Source of the DNA: an uncultured Collinsella sp.
Lineage (GTDB): Bacteria; Actinomycetota; Coriobacteriia; Coriobacteriales; Coriobacteriaceae
Direction of reading: 5' to 3'
DNA length: 11,004 bases
NCBI GenBank assembly: GCA_902475375.1
Contig: CABRZC010000066.1
Location: 1-11,004 of the forward strand
A program made the translations under genes and the position numbers. The notes beneath the pieces are model-generated. The model did not search any database. It saw only the letters and a list, made by a program, of their open reading frames with translations, and was not told the origin of the DNA. Positions 1 to 6,163 of the stretch are shown here, in pieces. Position 1 is the first letter of the stretch. Each line of letters starts with the position of its first letter.

Positions 1-79
1 GATGGTCTTGTCAACACGAGGCGTGATGTTCGAGCGCCTCATAGTAATAGTCGGCATGACCGGCGGAAAGGAAATCGAC

Positions 80-1153
80 ATGGCACTGCCTAAGGATTTC
101 ATCGACACCAACGACTTCACCAAAGAGCAGATCCTGGCTATCGAGGATCTTGGCCTGGCAATGAAGAAGGCCATCAAGGTTGACGGTTATTATCCGCACC
201 TGCTCCGCAACAAGAGCCTTGGCATGATCTTCCAGCAGGTTTCCACCCGCACCCGCCTTTCCTTCGAGACCGCCATGTGCGACCTCGGCGGCCACGCTCA
301 GTTCTATGGCCCTGGCACCATTCAGCTCGGTGGTCACGAGTCCCTGGGCGACACCGCTCGCGTCATGGGCGACCTGCTCGACATCATGATGGCTCGCGTT
401 GACCGTCACAAGGACGTCGTCGGCCTCGCCGAGGGCTCAGCTGTGCCCGTCATCAATGGCATGTCTGAGTTCAACCATCCCACGCAGGAGATGGGCGACC
501 TCATGACCATGCTCGAGAACCTCCCCGAGGGCAAGAAGATCGAGGACTGCACCCTGGCCTTCATCGGCGACGCCACCCAGGTCTGCGTCTCCCTCATGTT
601 CATCGCCTCCAAGGTCGGCATGAAGTTTGTCCAGTTTGGACCTAAGGGCCACCAGATCCCCGACGGCGGCCTGCACGTTGGCACCGTTGAGGAGCGCGCC
701 GAGTTCGGCAAGCAGATGATGGCCATCGCCGAGGAGAACTGCAAGGTCTCCGGTGGCTCCGTCGTCATCTCCGACGACATCGAGTGCATCAAGGGCGCCG
801 ACTTCATCTACACCGACGTGTGGTATGGCCTGTACGACGAGGAGGTCTCGGGCGAGAACTACATGGACGTGTTCTATCCCAAGTATCAGGTCACCATGGA
901 CATGATGAACTTCGCCGGCCCCAACTCCAAGTTCATGCACTGCCTGCCGGCCACCCGCAACGAGGAAGTCGTCGACGAGGTTATGGACGATCCCGAGCGC
1001 TCCCTGTGCTGGGTCGAGGCCGAGAACCGCAAGCACTCCATCCGTGCTCTCCTCGCTGCCCTGGGCAAGCGCACCCCGCTCAACGACGAGGGTGTCGAGT
1101 ACTCCGCCAAGGCCGAGCTTCACGCCGCTCTCGAGGCTCTCGAGCAGCTCTAA
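80..1153 (+). CDS. ptcA: Putrescine carbamoyltransferase
   Basis: A 357-aa cytoplasmic enzyme of the aspartate/ornithine carbamoyltransferase fold. In the AgDI route it converts N-carbamoylputrescine and phosphate to putrescine and carbamoyl phosphate. Visible motifs are the carbamoyl-phosphate loop STRTR (residues 55-59), HPTQ (133-136) and HCLP (287-290). The diamine-side motif reads DVWYGLY (246-252), as in characterised putrescine carbamoyltransferases, rather than the DxxxSMG loop that binds the ornithine alpha-carboxylate and amine. That argues against argF/arcB. The tail after residue 330 fits the extra C-terminal helix of this subfamily. ATG 80 is chosen over ATG 2 because AAAGGA lies 8 nt upstream and MALPKDF matches the family N-terminus. 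Codon use is strongly C-ending, suggesting high expression. The permease gene follows after 132 nt. I am sure of the family and fairly sure of the putrescine specificity. Confidence 0.92.
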   Translation: MALPKDFIDTNDFTKEQILAIEDLGLAMKKAIKVDGYYPHLLRNKSLGMIFQQVSTRTRLSFETAMCDLGGHAQFYGPGTIQLGGHESLGDTARVMGDLLDIMMARVDRHKDVVGLAEGSAVPVINGMSEFNHPTQEMGDLMTMLENLPEGKKIEDCTLAFIGDATQVCVSLMFIASKVGMKFVQFGPKGHQIPDGGLHVGTVEERAEFGKQMMAIAEENCKVSGGSVVISDDIECIKGADFIYTDVWYGLYDEEVSGENYMDVFYPKYQVTMDMMNFAGPNSKFMHCLPATRNEEVVDEVMDDPERSLCWVEAENRKHSIRALLAALGKRTPLNDEGVEYSAKAELHAALEALEQL

Positions 1154-1215
1154 GCCCCAAGGCGCCTAAAAGCACGTTTGCGGGCGGCGGATGCTCGTCT
1201 CCTGTCGCCCGCCCA

Positions 1216-1254
1216 CCGAGGCTCAAGCAATTGCCTTAGTACCTTGGGCCTCGG
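1216..1254 (+). other. Intergenic hairpin between ptcA and aguD
   Basis: The arms 1216-1227 (CCGAGGCTCAAG) and 1243-1254 (CTTGGGCCTCGG) pair over 12 bp, one pair being G-U, around a 15-nt loop. No T-run follows, so it is not a standard terminator. A shorter 7-bp stem (1180-1186 with 1206-1212) lies just upstream. Sitting between two genes of one operon, these stems may stabilise or process the mRNA or attenuate read-through; that role is inference. Confidence 0.5.
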
Positions 1255-1285
1255 ATCTGTCCAAGACTGAGCGAAGGAGCTCATC

Positions 1286-2725
1286 ATGAGCGACGGAAAG
1301 AAAAAGCTTTCCTTTTTGACGGTCATTTCGACCATCATCTGCGTCGTCTTCGTTTGCGAGGCCGCCGCTCCTGCTGCTGCCATTGGCAACCAGCAGTTCT
1401 TCTGGTGGATCTTCCTGATCCTGACCTTCCTGCTCCCTTACGGTATGGTTGTCGCCGAGCTCGGCACCACCTATGACGGTGAGGGCGGCATTTACGACTG
1501 GGTGCGCGATGGCCTGGGCGACAAGTGGGGCGCCCGCATCTCGTACTACTACTGGGTCAACTACCCGCTGTGGATCGCCTCGCTGGCTACCATGTTCCCC
1601 GACATCCTGGGCATGGCCTTTGGCGTCGAGTTCAACTTGGTCGCCAAGATGGGTATCGAACTTGCCTTTGTGTGGATCGTCTACCTCATGGGCCGCTCCA
1701 AGGCGGCCGACTCCGAGTGGGTCCTTAACGGTGGCGCCATCATCAAGGTCACCGTCGCCGTTATCGTTGGCGCTTTGGGCATTTGGTATGCCATGGAGAA
1801 CGGTTTTGCGAACGACATGTCCGCTGCCACCTTCCTGCCCGAGCTCACCAACACCAACGCTCTCGGTTACCTGTCGATCATCATCTTTAACTTCATGGGC
1901 TTCGAGGTCATCTGCACCATGACCGACGACATGGCCGATCCCGCTCGCGATATCCCCAAGGCTATCATCGTCGGTGGCCTGTCCATCGCCGTGATCTACC
2001 TGTTCGCCGGCTTTGGCATCGGTGCTGCTGTGCCGGCCGATTCCATCGACCCCGACTACGGCATGATCGTCGCAGTCCAGACCATGGTGGGCGACTCCAT
2101 GATCTTCAAGGTCATCTGCATCGCCTTCCTGATCACCCTGTTCGCAAACATGGCCGCCTGGTCCTTCGGCGTCAACTCCGTCGCTCGCTACGCTGCCGAG
2201 CACGGCAACATGCCCAAGGTTTTCGCCTCGATGATCTCTGACGACGATATGCCCAACGGCGCCAACCTGGTCAACGCCGTAGTTGCCTCCCTGGTGCTGT
2301 GCCTGCAGCTGGTTCCCATCGACGCCATCTCCAACGGTGTCTTCTGGATGCTCTTCGGCACCTCCGTCGTCTTCCTGCTGCTCACCTACATCCCGATGTT
2401 CCCGGCGTTCCTCAACCTTCGCAAGAACGACCCGAACCGTGAGCGCATCTTCACGTTCCCGTTCAAGGGCGCCATGATGAAGGTTATGCTGGCCATCCCC
2501 TGCATCGAGCTGATCCTGGCCATCGTTGCAACGCTGGCTCCGTTCTCCGTCGATGAAATTGCCGACAAGATCCCGATGATCGTCATCTTCATCGTGCTCG
2601 TGCTCATCGGCGAGATCGTCCGCGTCGTCAGCGCCAAGGGCCGCGAGACCGAGTACAAGGGTCTCACCCCCGAGCTGGCTGCTCAGCGTCTCGCTGAGGA
2701 GGCCGCCGAGGCCGAAGAGGACTAG
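1286..2725 (+). CDS. aguD: APC-family agmatine/putrescine exchanger (first copy)
   Basis: A 479-aa integral membrane transporter of the amino acid-polyamine-organocation (APC) superfamily. About 12 hydrophobic segments can be seen, near residues 12-33, 39-58, 87-108, 120-136, 152-170, 195-212, 227-250, 272-294, 327-343, 352-373, 399-420 and 430-449. NFMGFE at 202-207 fits the broken TM6 helix that lines the substrate site in AdiC-like exchangers. TM1 carries EAAAPAAAIG (25-34). The C-terminal tail is cytoplasmic, acidic and alanine-rich. ATG 1286 has GAAGGAG 6 nt upstream. Lying between ptcA and aguA, it is best read as the antiporter bringing in agmatine in exchange for putrescine, the role of AguD in enterococci and lactococci. 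The substrate is inferred from context; the family alone would also allow another amino acid or amine. Codon bias is as strong as in ptcA and aguA. Confidence 0.86.
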   Translation: MSDGKKKLSFLTVISTIICVVFVCEAAAPAAAIGNQQFFWWIFLILTFLLPYGMVVAELGTTYDGEGGIYDWVRDGLGDKWGARISYYYWVNYPLWIASLATMFPDILGMAFGVEFNLVAKMGIELAFVWIVYLMGRSKAADSEWVLNGGAIIKVTVAVIVGALGIWYAMENGFANDMSAATFLPELTNTNALGYLSIIIFNFMGFEVICTMTDDMADPARDIPKAIIVGGLSIAVIYLFAGFGIGAAVPADSIDPDYGMIVAVQTMVGDSMIFKVICIAFLITLFANMAAWSFGVNSVARYAAEHGNMPKVFASMISDDDMPNGANLVNAVVASLVLCLQLVPIDAISNGVFWMLFGTSVVFLLLTYIPMFPAFLNLRKNDPNRERIFTFPFKGAMMKVMLAIPCIELILAIVATLAPFSVDEIADKIPMIVIFIVLVLIGEIVRVVSAKGRETEYKGLTPELAAQRLAEEAAEAEED

Positions 2726-3010
2726 AGCACCCAGAATTGGGATCCCTACTTCTCAATTGTCTAACCATTCCCTGGGGCGGGTGCGAGCGATAGCTCCGGT
2801 AACCACCTCCCGCCCCAACCTCTCTCTTTCGTATCCTTCGTGCGCATGTCTCCGCGCACTTGGCTACGTCGTCGCTCGCCGGTGCGGCTCCGTGAAAACC
2901 GGCACCGGGCGCCCCGACCTTTGCCGGGGGACGGGCGCCCACTATCTCTTGGTTTTAGGCCGCGGGTAACCCGCCCGCGGCAAGCGATCGTTCGATTTGG
3001 AGGAAATCTT
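2726..3010 (+). promoter_or_regulatory. Structured leader region upstream of aguA
   Basis: These 285 nt hold no convincing gene and no clear sigma-70 promoter, but several G+C-rich hairpins. They are GGGGCGGG/CCCGCCCC (2774-2781 with 2809-2816), CCGGTGC/GCACCGG (2879-2885 with 2902-2908), GGGCGCCC with itself (2907-2914 with 2933-2940), and CCGCGGG/CCCGCGG (2960-2966 with 2974-2980, 7-nt loop). The second and third share bases 2907-2908, so they compete slightly. The last stem ends 18 nt before the GGAGG site. None has a T-run. I match this to no known riboswitch. The stems may terminate the upstream message weakly, stabilise the aguA message or regulate it. Confidence 0.4.
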
Positions 3011-4216
3011 ATGCGTACGATCACCGAGTCCGAGTCCACTCCCAAGGCCGACGGCTTCTTCATGCCTGCTGAGTTCGCCCCGCAGGATCGCGTGTGGATG
3101 GGCTGGCCCCACCGCACCGACACCTGGGCCCACGGCGCCAAGCCGGCTCAGAAGCAGTATGCCGCCATCGCCCGCGCCATCGCCGAGTTCACCCCGGTCA
3201 CCATGTGCGCCAACCAGGCCGACTACGCCAACTGCAAGGCCGTCTTCGAGGACGACGAGAACGTCACCGTTATCGAGATGACCACCGACGACGCCTGGTT
3301 CCGCGACACCGCCGCCACCTACGTCATCAACGGCAAGGGCGAGAAGCGCGCCAACCACTGGCACTTCAACGCCTACGGCGGTCTCGTCGACGGCCTTTAT
3401 TTCCCGTGGGACAAGGACGAGCAGATCGCCCTTAAGATGGCCGAGCTCTCCGGCTGCCGTCGCTATCGTCCCGATGACATGATCCTCGAGGGCGGCTCCA
3501 TCACCGTCGACGGCGAGGGCACCCTTGTCGTGACCGACCAGTGCCTGCTTTCCCCGGGCCGCACCTGCTCTGCGGTTCTGGAGGAGGAAGAGGATCCCGA
3601 GTCCATCTGGCCCAAGTACCACAAGAAGTTTGAGCCCTGGAGCGAGGAGCTTCGCGCCTACATGGACGAGCACCTCAAGGATTACCTGGGTGTCGAGAAG
3701 GTCATCTGGGTCAAGGAGGGCATCGACCCCGAGGAGACCAACGGCCACATCGATGACGTCGCCACGTTCATCGCCCCGGGCGTCATGGCCTGCATCTGGA
3801 CCGACGATCCCGAGTATCCGTTCTACGAGCAGTGCCACGCTGCCTACGAGACCCTCTCCAACGCCGTTGACGCCAAGGGCCGCAAGATGAAGGTCTACAA
3901 GCTCTGCATGCCCGTGAACCCGCTGTTCATGGACCAGGCTTCCTGCGACACCATCGACGCCGATGAGAACGCCGAGCCGCGCGTTCCCGACGAGCCGCTG
4001 ATCGCCTCCTACATGAACTACCTGGTCACCAACCACGGCGTTATCGTCCCGCAGTACGGCGACGAGAACGACCAGCTGGCCGTTGACACGCTCCAGAAGA
4101 TCTATGACGAGGTCTGGGGCGAGGGTGTCTACAAGTGCGTCGGCGTTCAGTCCGAGCAGGTCGTCTTCGGCGGCGGAAACATCCACTGCATTACCCAGCA
4201 GGAGCCGTCCGCTTAA
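3011..4216 (+). CDS. aguA: Agmatine deiminase
   Basis: A 401-aa cytoplasmic enzyme of the peptidyl-arginine deiminase superfamily, hydrolysing agmatine to N-carbamoylputrescine and ammonia. Family landmarks are the N-terminal MGWPHR (30-35), DDAWFRDT (93-100), ILEGGSI (158-164), the catalytic histidine in TNGHIDD (H246), and the nucleophilic cysteine in GGGNIHCITQQ (C393). E160, D99 and D248 are the likely acidic partners. It is somewhat longer than the usual ~365-380 residues, mainly through an acidic insertion at about 188-212 after LLSPGR. The usual RDxGPTF run reads RDTAATYV (98-105). ATG 3011 is chosen because GGAGG (2999-3003) sits 7 nt upstream and the family N-terminus starts just after; an in-frame extension back to about 2840 would cross G+C-rich hairpins and has no homology-like content. 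Its substrate comes from the flanking exchangers and its product feeds PtcA. Confidence 0.95.
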   Translation: MRTITESESTPKADGFFMPAEFAPQDRVWMGWPHRTDTWAHGAKPAQKQYAAIARAIAEFTPVTMCANQADYANCKAVFEDDENVTVIEMTTDDAWFRDTAATYVINGKGEKRANHWHFNAYGGLVDGLYFPWDKDEQIALKMAELSGCRRYRPDDMILEGGSITVDGEGTLVVTDQCLLSPGRTCSAVLEEEEDPESIWPKYHKKFEPWSEELRAYMDEHLKDYLGVEKVIWVKEGIDPEETNGHIDDVATFIAPGVMACIWTDDPEYPFYEQCHAAYETLSNAVDAKGRKMKVYKLCMPVNPLFMDQASCDTIDADENAEPRVPDEPLIASYMNYLVTNHGVIVPQYGDENDQLAVDTLQKIYDEVWGEGVYKCVGVQSEQVVFGGGNIHCITQQEPSA

Positions 4217-4225
4217 TCGTCTGAC

Positions 4226-4319
4226 TTTCCGAGGCACCCCATCTCGCCGCTCAAACCGTCGCTCGCGTACCAAAGTACGCTTCGCTCCTCTTTCGCGGCG
4301 ACCTGGGGCACCTCGAAAA
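4226..4319. repeat. Long intergenic palindrome downstream of aguA
   Basis: It starts 9 nt after the aguA stop. The outer arms 4230-4250 and 4295-4315 pair at 17 of 21 positions (blocks CGAGG, CCCCA and TCGCCGC). TTT/AAA extends the outside (4226-4228 with 4317-4319). A perfect inner stem GCGTAC/GTACGC (4265-4270 with 4275-4280) closes on a CAAA loop. There is no coding potential or T-run. Size and layout resemble dispersed intergenic palindromes of the REP or small-MITE type; that class is inference. Confidence 0.65.
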
Positions 4320-4370
4320 CCCAGCCAATCAATCGGACAGGGGCTACCTGATTGGTCGGTTGGGTTTTCT
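4316..4370. terminator. Intrinsic terminator, possibly bidirectional
   Basis: Arms 4316-4336 and 4348-4368 form a 21-position stem with one A-C mismatch and a few G-U pairs, around an 11-nt loop. The outer edge is AAAA on the left and TTTT on the right, so U-tracts follow the stem on both strands. It is the first clear stop signal for the ptcA-aguD-aguA message. The left AAAA is shared with the edge of the preceding palindrome. Confidence 0.75.
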
Positions 4371-4373
4371 TTG

Positions 4374-4410
4374 GGCACTCCGTTGCCTCCACATCGGAGT
4401 GCCTTTTTTC
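4374..4410 (+). terminator. Rho-independent terminator
   Basis: A perfect 9-bp stem, GGCACTCCG (4374-4382) with CGGAGTGCC (4395-4403), with a 12-nt loop and TTTTTT at 4404-4409. It lies directly behind the previous hairpin, forming a tandem terminator after aguA and isolating the second exchanger from the upstream message. Confidence 0.88.
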
Positions 4411-4413
4411 TTT

Positions 4414-4498
4414 GATTGAATACGCGTCTGGCCTGGGATTTTTTGCGGGTTAGGCCAATTGTTCGCTTGAATTTCCCAGGTCAGACGCGTCTTCAATC
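4414..4498. repeat. Second long palindrome with 25-nt arms
   Basis: Arms 4414-4438 and 4474-4498 pair at 24 of 25 positions (23 Watson-Crick, one G-U) around an A+T-rich 35-nt spacer. Each arm contains the core ACGCGTCTG or its complement, and a third copy of this 9-mer occurs at 4570-4578. There is no T-run on either side and no ORF. It could be a REP/MITE-like pair of inverted units or a large operator; the sequence does not decide. Confidence 0.65.
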
Positions 4499-4545
4499 GC
4501 CGAAAGTTCCCGGTCGCGAACGCGGCCGTTTTGATCGGAGTATCT

Positions 4546-4728
4546 ATGTACCAGCGTATCGTCATCTACACGCGTCTGTTCCGCGAGCGTTGGTCCAACA
4601 ACTGCATCCTCTCCTCTCTTTGGGATGGCACCTGTACCGGTGACGCGGCCTGCAACCCTACCTTGGGCTGCGCCTTCGGTACAGATGCCATCCTTTTTGC
4701 TGCAGGGGGAGCGCGCCATGGCAGGTAA
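4546..4728 (+). CDS. Possible leader ORF overlapping the second exchanger
   Basis: A tentative 60-codon ORF whose ATG has GGAG 5 nt upstream (4537-4540). It encodes a peptide that begins MYQRIVIYTR, has cysteines at positions 20, 30, 36 and 42, and ends AAGGARHGR. It reads through the whole terminator-like hairpin at 4623-4698 and stops 11 nt inside the next gene, in another frame. That is the layout expected of a leader whose translation opens the hairpin and couples to the downstream start. I recognise no family. ORFs of this size arise by chance in G+C-rich DNA, and the hairpin constrains the bases here, so the coding claim is weak. Confidence 0.28.
   Translation: MYQRIVIYTRLFRERWSNNCILSSLWDGTCTGDAACNPTLGCAFGTDAILFAAGGARHGR
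4623..4698 (+). terminator. Attenuator-like hairpin before the second exchanger
   Basis: Arms 4623-4639 and 4677-4693 pair at 16 of 17 positions. TTTTT follows at 4694-4698, and the AGGGGGAG ribosome binding site starts only a few bases later. The 37-nt interior can fold further (CCC/GGG, GGC/GCC). An upstream segment TGCATCC (4603-4609) can pair with GGATGGCA (4623-4630) with one bulged base, which would occupy the left arm like an antiterminator. The position between any upstream promoter and the start codon suggests transcriptional attenuation. I could not identify the promoter or a known riboswitch class. Confidence 0.6.
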
Positions 4729-6127
4729 AAAGTTCTCCCTGATCGAGGTTATCCTTTCGGTTATCTGCGTCGTGTTTACCATCGAGGCGGCGGCTCCGGC
4801 ATCTGCCATGGGCAACGTGCAGTTCTTCTGGTGGATCTTCCTTATCATTACGTTTTTGCTTCCCTATGGTCTGGTGGTGGCCGAGCTGGGTACGGCGTTC
4901 GACTCCGAGGGTGGCCTGTACGATTGGGTTCGCCTGGGCTTGGGCGACCGTTGGGGCGCTCGCTGCTCCTGGTGCTATTGGGTCAACTTTCCCCTGTGGG
5001 TGGCAAGTATCGCCTGCATGTTCCCCAGTGTCATCAATGCGGTGTGGGGTATCGAGTTTTCACTCGGGATCCGAATTGCCATCGAGCTTGCCTTTGTATG
5101 GGGCGTCACGGTCATGGCAATGCAGCCGGTGGCCGAGGCCGATTGGGTCATGGACGGCGGCGCCGTCATCAAGGTGCTCATTACCGCTGTGGTGGGAATC
5201 GTCGGCATTTGGTTTGCCTGCAATAACGGCTTTGCCAACGACATGTCGTTTAAGACCTTCATTCCAGATCTGGGCGCCACCAATTCGTTGACGTACCTAT
5301 CGATTATCCTGTTCAACTTTATGGGCTTCGAAGTGGTCGCGACCTTTGCTAGCACGATGAAGAACCCGTCGCGCGATATCCCCAAGGCGGTTATTGCCGG
5401 TGGCGTGGCCATTGCGGCAATTTACATCATTTGCGGCATTGGCATTGGAGCCGCGGTTCCCACCGAGCAGCTTTCACTCGATTCGGGCATTGTGGACGCA
5501 GTCGCCGCTATGGTGGGGCGCACCCACCCGCTGACGATGGTCGTGGGCATGGCCTTTTTGGTGACGCTGTTCGCCAATATGATCTGCTGGAGCTTTGGCG
5601 TCAACAACGTAGCGAGCTATGCCGCGCGCCATGGCAACATGCCGCGTCCCTTTGCGTTGGTGTCCAAAAAGACCGGCATGCCCAACGGCTCGGCGCTCAT
5701 TAACGGCTGTTTTGCCAGCCTGGTGCTGCTGCTCCAGATTCCGCTGGGTGAGGGTTCCGACGTCTTTTGGGTCTTCTTCTCGATGAACGTCGTCTTTCTG
5801 CTCATGAGCTATATCCCCATGTTTCCAGCGTTTTGGCGTCTGCGCAAGCACGATAATCGCTCGCGTGTGTTCCGTGCGCCTTTCGAGGGCAAGGTGCTCG
5901 CGGTGGCGCTTGCGATTCCCGTGGTGGAGCTCGTGCTTTCGATTGTTGCTACGATTGTGCCGCTCAACAGCTCACCTGCCGAGATGGCAAAGTTGCCGAT
6001 TCTCGCGGGCGTAGTGATTGGCCTGTTGTTGGGCGAGGTTTCGCGCCTCATATCGCGCCGCGGCCGAAGCGTCGACAATCCCGGCGTTGGTGCACGGGGG
6101 TCAGGTTACTTTGCACCAAAACAGTAA
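4718..6127 (+). CDS. APC-family exchanger, paralogue of AguD (second copy)
   Basis: A 469-aa, roughly 12-TM transporter clearly homologous end to end with the product of 1286-2725. By eye more than half of the residues match, including EAAAP near the N-terminus, QFFWWIFLI, TFLLPYG, NGFANDMS, NFMGFEV, SRDIPKA, NMICWSFGVN, MPNGS and YIPMFPAF. Its likely role is also agmatine/putrescine or related amine exchange in the cytoplasmic membrane. ATG 4718 is used because GGGGGA lies 7 nt upstream and MAGKKFSL aligns with the paralogue; an upstream in-frame extension would run through the attenuator hairpin. Codon use is more relaxed than in the first copy, suggesting lower or conditional expression. 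The last ~14 residues (GVGARGSGYFAPKQ) are encoded by a repeat and share nothing with the paralogue. It may have diverged in substrate. Confidence 0.86.
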   Translation: MAGKKFSLIEVILSVICVVFTIEAAAPASAMGNVQFFWWIFLIITFLLPYGLVVAELGTAFDSEGGLYDWVRLGLGDRWGARCSWCYWVNFPLWVASIACMFPSVINAVWGIEFSLGIRIAIELAFVWGVTVMAMQPVAEADWVMDGGAVIKVLITAVVGIVGIWFACNNGFANDMSFKTFIPDLGATNSLTYLSIILFNFMGFEVVATFASTMKNPSRDIPKAVIAGGVAIAAIYIICGIGIGAAVPTEQLSLDSGIVDAVAAMVGRTHPLTMVVGMAFLVTLFANMICWSFGVNNVASYAARHGNMPRPFALVSKKTGMPNGSALINGCFASLVLLLQIPLGEGSDVFWVFFSMNVVFLLMSYIPMFPAFWRLRKHDNRSRVFRAPFEGKVLAVALAIPVVELVLSIVATIVPLNSSPAEMAKLPILAGVVIGLLLGEVSRLISRRGRSVDNPGVGARGSGYFAPKQ

Positions 6128-6156
6128 GCGCCGCGAGTTGCGCAGCGCTTGGTGCA
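6087..6156. repeat. TTGGTGCA repeat cluster at the 3' end of the second exchanger
   Basis: Three copies of one 8-mer occur in alternating orientation: TTGGTGCA (6087-6094), TGCACCAA (6112-6119) and TTGGTGCA (6149-6156). The middle copy can pair with either outer one, giving two exclusive folds. A further hairpin, AAGCGC-c-GCG with CGC-a-GCGCTT (6126-6134 with 6142-6150), covers the stop codon region. The stretch GGGGTCAGGTTACTTTGCAC within it recalls REP-type repeats. It lies between convergent genes and may also act as a weak bidirectional stop. Confidence 0.55.
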
Positions 6157-6163
6157 TCTTGGA

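Noticed and set aside
18..40. GAGGCG/CGCCTC hairpin before ptcA as operator
   Set aside because: A 6-bp stem with an 11-nt loop is too small to separate from chance, and no promoter could be placed next to it.
2..79. Upstream in-frame ATG 2 as the ptcA start
   Set aside because: The extra 26 residues are not part of the family, and a good ribosome binding site precedes ATG 80.
2942..4378. 478-codon minus-strand ORF opposite aguA
   Set aside because: It lies antisense to a well-supported agmatine deiminase and is repetitive in Val, Gly, Leu and Asp, as expected of a codon-bias shadow.
4499..4717. T-box riboswitch upstream of the second exchanger
   Set aside because: There is a terminator hairpin and a loose likeness to GGTGGNACCGCG, but the conserved T-box run is broken and no Stem I specifier structure is evident.
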